Assembly: GCF_026212465.1 (NCBI RefSeq)
Contig: NC_080056.1
Span: forward strand, 7,286,517-7,350,516
Length of the DNA stretch: 64,000 nucleotides
DNA from: Amaranthus tricolor
Taxonomy: Eukaryota; Streptophyta; Magnoliopsida; Caryophyllales; Amaranthaceae
Reading direction: 5' to 3'
Below are positions 1 through 15,566 of the stretch, one piece after another. Both the position numbers and the translations under genes were made by a program. How positions within the stretch are numbered: position 1 is the stretch's first letter; the number at the start of each line of letters is the position of its first letter. The notes beneath the pieces are model-generated. The model was not told the DNA's origin. It saw only the letters and a program-made list of their open reading frames with translations, and did not search any database.

Positions 1-830
1 TTACAAAAATAATCATAAACAAAGGAACCAAAAATACCCAGAAAAATAAAAAGAAAAAGCTAAAAAAATCACCTTGTTCTAGTTGGTGTGAGCTGGAAAA
101 CAATAGAATCAAGTCGAGTACTTGATTTCATTTGCTTCAAAAGAAATCACCCAACAAAATTAAGTAAAAAATTGGCAAAACCCCGACAAGATATGAGCTT
201 TTAACAATTAAATAATATAATCAAGAGATTATATAGCGTTCATCATGTTCTTTAATGGGGAAATAAAAATAAAAAAGATCTGATTTTTGGGAAATGTTTT
301 GAGTTTTGACTATTAAATAATACTTGTAAATTGCAATATAATCCTATAAATTAAGTGAAATAAGAAGGAATTCATTGAATAAGGCCAAAATAGCATTAAA
401 AAGGTGAAGGGCAAGAAAGCTGTTAAGAAAAAGACATGGAAATGAAAAGGGAAGAAGCTTTCAATGGTGGGTTTATTATAAGACGGTAAAGAAAAGGAGT
501 GTTTCAATGGAGAGAGAAAGAAGATGACAGTGATGAGTGACAGTAAAAGTAAATAGAGAGAGAAAGGGAGAGTGACATAAACCCACTAAAGAAAAATGAG
601 GAGTAAATAGAAGTGTAGAGTAAAAGTAAATCATAACGGGCAACAAGAAATTAAATAATGAGAACATCCAAAGATTCCAATTCCAATGAGACCTACAAAT
701 ACAATAATGTTGGTTTGGTTTGGTTTGGTTTCCTCTCTTTTTCTTCCTCTTTCTTTCTCTTTGGTGGAGAAGTGAGGCAAACCAAATGGTGGGAATATTT
801 TGCTATAAATTATACTCACACTCAAATATT
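1..830 (-). promoter_or_regulatory. Possible promoter and CT-rich 5' leader of a gene off the left edge
   Basis: No convincing coding exon is seen here. Read on the minus strand, the stretch from about 830 downward has a TATA-like tataatttata near 808, then a purine/pyrimidine-skewed leader with four copies of a ccaaa/ttggt unit near 711-730, and then long CT-rich sequence typical of plant 5' UTRs. Short open frames exist but have low-complexity Phe/Ser/Leu composition and look like chance. A gene beginning beyond position 1 on the minus strand would fit, but this is inference. Confidence 0.25.
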
Positions 831-1090
831 AAGATAGGGATATAGGCATGTTACTTCATTTTACATATTTATATCCATTTAAAATTTACTACTTATCAGT
901 TATCAATGGTGGATAAAATTTTTATATCCACGTTTGTGTAAGGAAACCAACTAAACACACTTAAATACCAAGATGGGCGAATGGGTGCAGTATGTCATTT
1001 CGCGTATTTATATCCATTTAAAATTCACCACTTACCGATCATCCATGGTGAAGAAAATTTTTATACCCACGTTTGTACAAGGAATCAACT
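827..1090. repeat. Diverged tandem duplication, about 135-bp unit
   Basis: Two adjacent copies share tatttatatccatttaaaa, a following caccactta/tactactta block, and tttttatatccacgtttgt versus tttttatacccacgtttgt. The first copy runs to about 962 and the second to about 1090. No coding potential is seen. It may be a MITE-derived unit. Confidence 0.5.
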
Positions 1091-2389
1091 CTAAGTTTGT
1101 CCTCGAGGATATGCATTTAAATTCATTCACATCCACTATAGTTAAATGAGTTTACTTATTATGAGTATACCCACCTTATACAGGCCTTATATTTACTCTA
1201 AGTTTGCATTATATGCTTCATAATTCTTTACAAATTTAATTTTATATCTGATTTATTTAAACCATACAATGTAATAAATAAAAATTAATATCCTTAACTT
1301 TTTATCAATAGTTTTAATAAAATATATAAATTAATATAAACTAGTTTGTTGTAGTCTGTATTTGGTGTGGGAAACAATGAAAAGAAATAGAAAGTCAAAG
1401 ACAGTTAGAGATAGTCAATAATTATTAGAAGGTTAATCAGTTGGAATCTGATGACTTGGTCTGAATAGCGTAAATTTTGATATTTTGGTTGTTGAATTCG
1501 CAAAAGGCCTTAATTTTAACGTTCTAATTCAAAATATTTTATTACATAATTACATATATGGTACATTGCTAATTAGAAAATTCTTATCAATCATTGTAAT
1601 TTGTAAATCACCATAAAAAACAAAAATATATATTAATAAAATAAGCAAAACACAAAAAGATAAATTACAATTAAAAAAATATCACCCTATCAAATCTTTC
1701 CACATTGGTGTGATTTGCCAAGTTGGCAAATAACGGTTATTAACCTAGAGTTGCTCCATTGCTAATAATAAACCAATCTTTGTTTGATCCATTGAAAATA
1801 AATTCACCTATAATTTATTTTAAATAAATTCACCTAGTAGATATATTTGACAAAAAATAAACCCACATATTGTTTCAAGTTTCAACCATCTTCAAAGTTT
1901 CTTTGCATTGTAAGTCAATAATTAAAAGTAAACAGTTATTAAATTTATTTTCAGCGGATCGAAGGAAGTTAATTTATTTTTATAATTTTTCCATATATGA
2001 TTGATATAATTAGTGAGAAAAAAAATAGTGTTTCACTTTAATTTACCATATAAATTTTCTTTTAAGAAAAAAAAAATTCACATAGAATTCTTTTAGAGGT
2101 GCACAATAAAGTTATTTGGATAAAATAAACAATATATAATCAAACTATCAGAAGATTCATTAATCACTACTCAGCCACCTTAGTTTGGAGTTTGGAGGGA
2201 TGACATACAGATGAACCCAAGTTTTATTAAATACAAAATCGTGTATCAGCTGTTCACCATTATTATTTATTGCTACTTAACTGAGTGGGACCACTAGCTA
2301 GGACCTTATACACTTCATTAACCCAAGATTTGGATCATTTTTTTATTTTATTTTATACTATTAGAAGTGAAGTGAGCTAGACTATGGAG
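1091..2389. other. AT-rich intergenic sequence, no gene seen
   Basis: Very AT-rich sequence with homopolymer runs and no open frame with protein-like composition. I see no RNA gene or clear repeat here. Confidence 0.5.
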
Positions 2390-2716
2390 TATATGGCAAT
2401 TGGTTGTTGGCTTTTTTATTGTTTGATCAACTGAAAATATTGGTTGTTTTTGTTGACTTTTAAGTTAGCTGAAAAAGCTAGCTATTGTGAAGATATTTGG
2501 TAAATTTAAGTATTGGATGTTAGTTGTTTATTAGAGAAAAAGTGGGCTAACAAGTCAAAAGCCAATCGAAAAAGCTAGCTGGAGCAGCTTTTTCATTTTG
2601 GCTCTAATACCAGCTTTTCAGCTGCTTTAAAAGTCATTTTTCGAATACGTTTTTTGACTGTTTGATCAACTAACAAGCCAAAAGCTAACCAAAAAGCTAA
2701 GAACCAAACACCCCTA
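2390..2716. mobile_element. Candidate hAT-like MITE, about 0.33 kb
   Basis: The right end, read inward, is aggggtgtttggttcttagc followed by repeated ttagctttt and ttgatcaaac motifs. The left end carries ggttgttggctttttta and tgtttgatcaac in the opposite sense, so the two halves are imperfect inverted repeats. This is the usual look of small non-autonomous hAT-type elements in plants. The left terminus is degenerate and no target-site duplication could be fixed. Confidence 0.45.
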
Positions 2717-2757
2717 TGATTTTTAATGCAAATTAATGGACAATTAATAATTATTAA

Positions 2758-2820
2758 CTCCGTTTTGTGACATATTGTCCGGAAAATGTCACTATCGATT
2801 GCAAGTATAATAAAACGGAG
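2758..2820. mobile_element. Tiny Stowaway-like MITE remnant
   Basis: A 63-bp stretch begins ctccgtttt and ends aaaacggag, forming a terminal inverted repeat of the Tc1/mariner Stowaway type, with TA-rich flanks. It is too short to be complete and is probably a deletion derivative. Confidence 0.45.
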
Positions 2821-4728
2821 GAAGTATAGATAAGCATTTGATAGATGATCAAATCAACTTAAATTTATGGACAATTATCTTTTTTTTGAGTGATAGTATA
2901 TTCTAAATGAAAAAAATACATGGGATAAGTTGAGAAAAGGGAAAAGTTAAGGAGGGGACAATGAAAATCAAATTTCAGAAAAATGATTTTTCATGTACTT
3001 ATTTTTGTTTAGTTTATACTCTCTTTGTCTTTATGAAAAGGTTATAGTTTTTATTATCGTGTATCCCTTTAGTATATAATATTTTCTTTAATGGTAATAC
3101 TCCCCTCAATTTCTTTAATTCTCATCTTTGCATACTTTCTCATTTTTTCCTTATAAATTTATCCACGCAATTTTAAAAACTCGTTGGTTTTCATGGCGGA
3201 TTGTTGCACTAGACCGGTGAAGACCAATGACTCGTCATTGAGTTTTTTTCTTGCCTTGCGTTGTCTTGCATTGGCTCGTCATACTTGCTTTGGTGACTTG
3301 ATTTACTTCATTTCTTTGGTGTATCTTCATTAATTTCCATCAACAAATGTAAAAACACAAGTAAACTTTTTTTCTTTTACTCAATTACTTAAAAATAACT
3401 CTATAAATGACACAAATTTGCACAAATCATAAAAAATAAGCAATGAGAATAATGCATGTGAATATGAACCCTAAGAATCACAACTTATAAACGCCATAGT
3501 ATATAAAAATAGCACCAATCATCTATTATTAACTTTTAAATGGCTGATAAAGCCCGTTTTCTAAAATAATTGAAAAATAAATAAATCTCCATAATTTTTG
3601 ATCCCTCACAACAACTTAGAATAAAGGTGTTAGTCCATCATCATATCCAATGTATCCCGCTTATAGAATGACTATAATCAAGGTCTGGGAAAATAAAGGT
3701 ATTAATCCGATGGTTAAATTTTTGTTTATTTCGCTCTTAATTGTTAAAATATTTAAAAGAGACAATAAAAGTTTTCTTAGTCATGCACTTGAGTGATTGC
3801 AATTAAAATTATTCATGAGCGGACTAGGCATTAGGCTCGATCCACCCGACTTGAAAAATAAACGGGTTTGGACATATCCACCCGCTCGCTTATTTCATTA
3901 TAGTTAATCGGAGAATGATTGGATACCTCAAATACATTTTCTTACCTTTTTACTGTAAACCCATAAGGCCATAAGGGAAAGATTCAATCTTTCTCTCTTA
4001 ATTTGGGAATGATAAGAATTGAAGTTCACAATCAAAGAATGATCATTAATTACTAATTATATTTGAGTATATATAGTCCGTAATTACTAATTATGTCTTA
4101 ACTATTTATAATGGTAATATTCGCTAATCTGGGGTTCCGCCCGCTAAGAAAATGGGCAGATATTGACAAAAAAATTAGATCCGTAAATACGAACAGGCTT
4201 TTAAACATTTAAACCCGCAAATAAATTTTTAAGACGTTACCTAATCCGTTATCTGCTCAAATCCGCCCATAAACAACTCTAATTTACATTTTTATCCTTA
4301 ACAACCACCGGTCCTTTTGCTCAAAAGAAAATCAAAAGGAGGAAAAGATCAAGAAAAGCAACCAATTAGGCACTACTTAGGTTTATTTTTAATTCCTAAT
4401 ATTCCAAAAATATCAATCACAATTCCAACTCTATCTAGTGGCTAGTATCTACTTTTCATATACAAAAAAATTATAGGAAATGATCCAAATAATTATTGTA
4501 GATCTTGTATTTTATACTCTTCAAATGGGACAAGTTGAAATCATGTATGATGAATGTGTGGATTCATTGTCTCCTCCTTCATTACATTTCATACATACAA
4601 ACAATCTTCTTATATTTACATTCCATTTTTCAATGCAAAGTGGCTCCATATCTCATATCTTATATGCCACTCCATGCTATTGTCTCCTATCCATCCTTTT
4701 ATCATTTATATTAACATTTAAATGTTTC

Positions 4729-4730
<2 letters not shown>
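2821..4730. other. Intergenic sequence with decayed repeat remnants
   Basis: No gene is recognised. Positions about 3005-3160 resemble Stowaway-type MITE arms. About 3820-4280 has repeated cccgc/gcggg and tccacccg-type motifs in both orientations, compatible with a decayed hAT-like element. About 3620-3690 (atccaatgtatcccgcttat) is shared with about 55,910-55,950, so it belongs to a dispersed repeat. Short open frames at 4480-4734 are low complexity and end in a TA microsatellite. Confidence 0.35.

Positions 4731-4732
<2 letters not shown>

Positions 4733-4793
<61 letters not shown>
4733..4793. repeat. (TA)n microsatellite, about 60 bp
   Basis: An uninterrupted TA dinucleotide run of roughly 30 units. 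Length is likely polymorphic and assembly through it may be imprecise. Confidence 0.95.
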
Positions 4794-4794
<1 letters not shown>

Positions 4795-5301
4795 CAAAAA
4801 GTTATGTTTTAATGGGAAAAAACCTATGATGATAAAAAAAAAATAACTACATCAATGATGTAATAGTTAAATTCATAAAAGTGCATTTTAGTCGTGAAAT
4901 ATAAAATGAAGTAAATGAGAAAATTGTAAATCGTAATGACATTTATCTTTTTAAAAAAGCAAGTTTCTTCTATACTTATACAAAAACTAGTAAATAAACT
5001 TTATGTAAGAGATATTTGTGATTAAATTCACACTAAATCAATTTAATCTATTTATTCACATAACACCCAAAAGTGTACTATCTAGAGACTATCTCTAATG
5101 TCTCATTACATTTTTATACATCATAAATATACATACAAAGCATGATCATAAAAATTGGATATCACTTAGATTATTCGCAAATTCTTGTATAAGACGTTTC
5201 TCATATATGAATTTAAGAGCCCAGCTAATATAATAATTATCATATAAGCTCTTTGTTTTGAAGTCATTTCATCAAAAGACGGTCTCTCATAATAATAGCT
5301 C

Positions 5302-5920
5302 TTAATGCCCTAGAGAAGAATAATGATCAAATACTTTTTTAGTTTTCCCTAATCCTATCCCAATATCACTAAGAGACTTAGACAATAATTTCTCACCAAT
5401 AATTTTCAATGGGCTATAACCAAATTTTTTGGTAGCAATACCTTGTAAAAATCCCATTTTTTTGTTGTTATTATCAATGTTATTAGCTTCACATTCATCA
5501 TTAAGATTAATTTCAGTGAATGAATGAAGATGAATTGAATTAAAATCTAATATATCATTTTTAATCATTCCATCATTAAGGAAACTCTTGGGCATTTTAT
5601 CATGTTCAAGAGGTTGTTTCATTTGATCATATCCATATTTGTTTTGGTCATTGGCCATGCTGTGATTCCATGAAGGACTAGAAGTAGAATTAGAATCAAA
5701 TGATGATCTCCATGAGCTTTCTGGGGATGATGATGATGATGACCATGGTGATGATGATGATGAAGATGATGATGATGATGGAGATGATGAGCTTCCAAAT
5801 CCTTGAATTTCCTTTGTTAACTTAATTGATTTGGAACGCACTTCTTCAAGTGATGGACCTCCTTGCATTAGTTTTAGTATCCTTGATGATTTTGTTCTCA
5901 TATAAAAGCCCCAATCTACC
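5302..5920 (-). CDS. Ser-rich protein of unknown function, 3' exon
   Basis: The exon encodes 199 residues from the ATG at 5901 to the stop. I do not recognise a family. Visible parts are a basic start (MRTKSSRILKLMQ), a charged segment rich in Glu and Lys (about 18-34), a long Ser/Pro-rich tract (about 36-67), an Asn/Asp-rich middle, and a basic C-terminal region ending in KKVFDHYSSLGH. The open frame continues upstream of this ATG with VDWGFY to a good splice acceptor (ttgtag) at 5921/5922. So 5901 may be an internal Met and at least one 5' exon probably lies at higher coordinates; I could not locate it. No signal peptide or membrane segment is seen. The Ser tract is coded by TCA/TCT repeats, so its length may vary between alleles. 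Confidence 0.55.
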
Positions 5921-7712
5921 CTACAATGAATGATAAGAAATTTAATAATAAATATGAAACTTCGATGTTTTTTAAAATGAATGCAATATGAAAAATTTAT
6001 TTTTCTACTATGAATAATACCAACTTAGGATATTTCTCTAAAATATCCCTTACATGTTAAAAATCAAATTAAAGAAAATTATGTAACAAAAAAAAGGTAA
6101 ATTAGCTAATAAACTAAAGTTGATATTATTCTATGAAAAAACCTCTAAGTTAGTGTTATCCATGATTAATCAAAAATTGATATTATTATAACGAAAAATT
6201 ATATTATTTATGGTAATTTTTCTCCTTAAATTTATCCTAAAAATTTGAGTGGAAAAAATATAAGTTGTTATTTGATTATAAACATATCACATTTACACTA
6301 TTTTTTAGCTTAGGGAACTGAAAGAAAGAAGGGGAGTGATAGACCAGAATACGTCAGAATCAAACTCAAATTTTATTTAAAAATATTACTTTTATATTTT
6401 TAATTATTTTGAAAATTATGTTTTTTTTTTTTCTTTCCTTAAAGCCAACACCATTTTCTAGCATCACAAATACAGTATCATCGTGAGACATAACAAATAC
6501 AGTATCATCGTGAGACATATTATTCTGAGAGATCGTCTCTCAGAGACGTGTCTCAGATCCAGTACATCAAAGTTTAATGTCTATTCTTACTCAATATTTT
6601 TCTTTATGAGCCGATTAAAGACGGTCCAAAGTATCTCAAAATTAACATATATAATATGAATTTTCAATGATTTCTTTTCAGTACGATCAATTTTTGATTA
6701 ACTATAAATAATTTAATTAAAAATTAATACTATTACAAGGAAATTAGAGAAAATTTAAATTATTCACGCTAATTTTTATAGAGTTAAAACAAAATTTAAA
6801 GATTATAAACTTAAAATTCTGCTTTAGAAACATTGATAAAAGTCATTGTTGCTACTCTGTATTTATCCTAAAGGAAAGTAGATACCCATCCAATTAACAA
6901 AGTACTCATTTTTTTTGTTCTTTTGGTGAAAAATCATGAAACCCTAAAAATTTAAATTATATTGGGTTTATTTTAATTGAATTCATGATTTCACTTTTTT
7001 TTTTTAAAAAAAAATAGAATTAATGGTAAGAGCTAAATATGCCGTAATGTGTGCCAAGAATAAATGAATTTTTAAGAATATTTATGAGTGAATATTTTTT
7101 CTATGAAAAAAGATTGGTGGAGGTTGACATATACTGTTTTTGTCTCTTTAATTTATTATTGAGATTTTGGCAGCATGAATTAAAGAAAGGAAGATTAATG
7201 CTTATAAGTGTGGTTAACACTTAACACTCATAGATTCCCAAACAAACAAAAAAAAAACTAATAAAAAAACACTTGGGCCTACAAAGGATTTATCCGTATG
7301 TTTAAGGAGTAAGCCGAAGTAGTCGATCATTACACACATCATGGTCCAAAGTCTCAACATATAGACAATTTCCTAAATTGATCTCCTTCATTAACTCCCT
7401 ATAAAATAAAATAATACTTCTCTGTTCCTTTGAATTTATAAATGTTTAGTAGCAAACTTAAACGGGATAAAGGGAGTAAATAGTAGGTTTATTGGGCGGG
7501 GCCATTTGATGGCGGAAGTATCTGGAAGAGCACAATCATTATAAGGAAATGGATCCATTAAGCGTTTTTCGAGTGTCGGGTTACGAACTTCATCATTTAC
7601 ATGTTCTTAGAAAACCCATGTGAAAAACCTTATTAAGAGAAGGCAGATCTTGTAGTTGATCTCTCCTGGTAGCAAACCCACCAAAAAGAAAAGTTCAACG
7701 TGTTCTTGTTTC
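5921..7712. other. Intergenic/intronic AT-rich sequence with small repeats
   Basis: Presumably this contains the missing 5' end of the Ser-rich gene. A perfect 27-bp tandem duplication (unit caaatacagtatcatcgtga plus gacata) lies at about 6466-6519, followed by a near-palindrome agagatcgtctctcagagac. No coding exon could be assigned. Positions 7430-7470 look like a decayed Stowaway end. Confidence 0.4.
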
Positions 7713-12271
<4,559 letters not shown>

Positions 12272-13080
12272 AATTAAGCACTTCTCAAAACTTCAGCTAT
12301 TTTAACTCAATTTTAGAACCCAAATGATTTTTTTTTTCAAAATTAAACTGAAAATTGCCCCCCACTAAAATTTAGAGGAAAGTAAATAAAATTTCTAAAA
12401 ATAAAATTTTTATAGAACTGAACTATCACTTTCTTTACAAGTAAAACTTCCCTCTAAAAGGGAATGATAAGAGGAAAAAAAAGACCCCTTGGATCAACTA
12501 ATTTTTACCAAAAAAAACTACTAAAATTTGTACAGCTAAAATACAGGAAGAAAACTTCAGTTTTTGACAAATTCTAAGAGAAAACTTCAATATTTCCTCA
12601 AATTGAAGAAAACCCAGTTTATATTTTAGAAAAAACAAATACCCATCTAATTAGATCCAGCTGGAATAAAGAGTTGAAAAAAGGGGGCAGCATAATACTA
12701 TAAAAAGGGGGGAAAAGAAAGAAAAACCCTAAAACTCAAATTCAACAACTACAATTCTTACTGGGTATATGAACCAAATTTTCAACTATCAAATGACATT
12801 GCCCAAAAATTGGCACAGCAAATGATACAATAGTGAAGATAGAGAAAGAAAAAAGATGAGAAAAATTGAATCTTTAAGAAATAGTAAAATGGTTATGACT
12901 TATACAAGACTAAGTTTGGATCTATGTAAGAAGGATGAGAAAGAGTGAAAGATTCTCCCTGAAAATATTGATGAAAAAGAAGGAAGAAGAAGAAAGTCTT
13001 TGAGGGAGGAGAGAGATTGAAAAGAGGATAAGAAAAGAAAGCTAATGATGGTGAACAAAGAAGCAAAATAAATGTGATTA
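12272..13080 (-). promoter_or_regulatory. 5' leader and promoter region of the CK1 gene
   Basis: Upstream of the CK1 ATG on the minus strand the sequence is CT-rich in the transcribed sense (about 12,900-13,020), typical of a plant 5' UTR. An acceptor-like tattttcag followed by ggagaatc near 12,960 suggests a 5'-UTR intron, but this cannot be settled without transcripts. Confidence 0.4.
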
Positions 13081-14447
13081 TTGTTTGTTAATGGAATTAA
13101 GACTAATAAAAGTTTTACTAATTGATTACTTAATTTATTAGTAAGAGAGTATCTTTTACTTTTGTGTAGTACTACAATATGATTTCTTAATTGAAAATTT
13201 AATCATTACAATGATGAGATTTTTTTATAAAAGAGGGTTGGAGATAGGTTTGGGTTGGGAATGAATCTAAGACTCTATATACCCGTCTTTATTTTTAGAG
13301 TTTGGGTTCAAGTTTTTGAGATTCAGTGAAATTAGATTTGAGTTTGAATCAAAATAAAATAAATAGGTTTGGTATGAGTCTAGGATCTAAGGTCTTTAGA
13401 TACAGACCCTTTCTCTTGACCATTTAAGACAATATGGACTTGAGCTATTATACAATTTAAAATTAGTTTTAAGCTCTACATCTATTGTTACATTTATTTA
13501 GACTTAATTTAAACTTAAATGTAACTCATAAATTCATTTTATACTAATTAAACCTTTAAATGTAAAAATATTTAAGTTTAAATAATTAAATCAAAACATG
13601 TTTAGGACCCATTTAGAACTTTATACTCATCAGTCCGACAGATATAAATTCGGATCTAAAATTGTCAAACTATAATAGTTCAAATACGAATATAAGTCCA
13701 CAAATAATTAATAGATCTGAGTTTGAATCTAATTGTACTTAATCCACTAACATCCCTAAGTTGGGTTTTGCACTTTTGATTGATCTATTTTTGTATTATA
13801 ATTAACTTAAAACAATGAGAAAATTTTCTAAGAAGCATAAAGGTAACTCTGTTAGATCTTTTGTTGTTTCTTTATTTTTGTGTATGTGGTTGGTTGGGTG
13901 TTTTAGGGAAAAAAATATTCTCTTATTTCACTTTGGAATTTTGCTTAGACATTAACTTTTTAATCAATGAAATTGATAGGCTTATTATTATTGCTTTCTT
14001 GAAACAACTTATATGTTTTTTAATGGTTACTTTAAAATAAGAAAAATCTATAATAAAGAGATTTTTCCCAAAATGTTGCAATCTAGGAAAATATTTCCCG
14101 CTTTACGTCAATGGGAATTGTCCATGTAGGATGGACATTTTTTAAAATCTATCATATAAAATCGCTATCTAAAATAGCGTTTTATTTTTAAACAAAAATG
14201 TCATCTGATTTGGCGGTTCACTATGTTTATTTTCTTTTTTTTTTTTTTTTGGGTTAATATATAAAACCGCCAATTGAGATGATAGTTTTACCAGGAAAAA
14301 TTTCTTTTTTTATTTTTTTCTATGTGAACCGCCATATGAGATGACGGTTTTGTCTGACAACATTTTTTTAAAAAATTTATGTACAGTTGAACCCCCTTAA
14401 TTCTTTTCACAAGCTGCATTAATAAACTTAAATACTTTGTATTCCAT

Positions 14448-14450
<3 letters not shown>
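13081..14450. other. Intergenic AT-rich sequence with repeat remnants
   Basis: No gene seen. About 13,230-13,765 has mirrored ends (gataggtttgggttgggaat and, inverted, agggatgttagtggattaag), possibly a decayed hAT-like element. About 14,150-14,350 contains three gaaccgcca/ggcggttc motifs in both orientations, a hairpin-forming repeat adjoining the transposon-derived pseudogene to the right. Confidence 0.35.
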
Positions 14451-14451
<1 letters not shown>

Positions 14452-14512
<61 letters not shown>

Positions 14513-14514
14513 TA
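14452..14514. repeat. (AT)n microsatellite, about 60 bp
   Basis: Near-perfect AT dinucleotide run with one interruption toward the right end. Confidence 0.95.
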
Positions 14515-15566
14515 CCAAAATAATCATCCAAAATGATACAAAAAAATCAATAAACTAGCGTCCCTATCCCCGTTTACTGCGCGCGCTGGTGGAGGAGGTC
14601 AGTGTCTCATCAGCCTCGGAGATGACATCAAGAATAGGAGCTCGTCGCTGAGTACCACGCTAGTATGTCTAGATCAGATAAGGAGGTGTAGAGAACGCTC
14701 CCAGGGTCGCATCTGCGTTACTAGGAGGAGTTGGGATGAGGTAATCATATGCTGGATATAAAATAATAATTTGTTACTAAAATCACGTATACGTATTACA
14801 ATTTTTGCAACAAACCAATATCGTGGCGGTGGGATGGTAGTGCAAGGTAGGCTATGGAAATGCAAGATTTATGATGCGTAGTCTCGTGATCTGCCTATAC
14901 CACACCATTTACGCACCCAAGGTTTGATCGGTATAGTTCACTCCTTGAACTAGTCGGCCTGCTCGGTCATTCCACACATCTGTATGCTATCTATTTCGAA
15001 CTAAGTAGTTTTTGTCCCTAGTCCTCCGATCAATCGCGTGTCATGGGCATCCAAAATAGGTTGCTCCAATCCAAACTGGCACATCACACGATTCGGCAAA
15101 TGCAACTCCAAACTGACACAACAAATGAGTGGGCAACGTGATCTCCATATACCTTGATCAGCACTGCATATGTCGGGCAAAGCCTCCATCTTAACCACCG
15201 TGTAAGGCTGCCATTCATCTGATCGTCCCTCTATTGATCGAGGGAGTCTCGGTAGTATGCTAGAGCATGCGGGAAGTGGGACGATCAGATGAACAAAACA
15301 TGAAATTATAAATGCGTGAATATAACAAAGAAATAGTTATTATTACCGCACTGCTAAAGGATCTCTCCCACGCTAATGTTGTGTACCTAAGATCGGCTCA
15401 AAATCATCAGCATCATCAAGCTAAGCATGTTCCCCTATGTCGAACCATGCGGATCTCGGGCATCCCAATATGATTATGCTCCCACGACCATATTTGAAGG
15501 AGCAACATGGCAATATAAGTACGCAAGGGTCGTGCTTCCCCAGTTGTACTCAACAACCCGTCCTAA

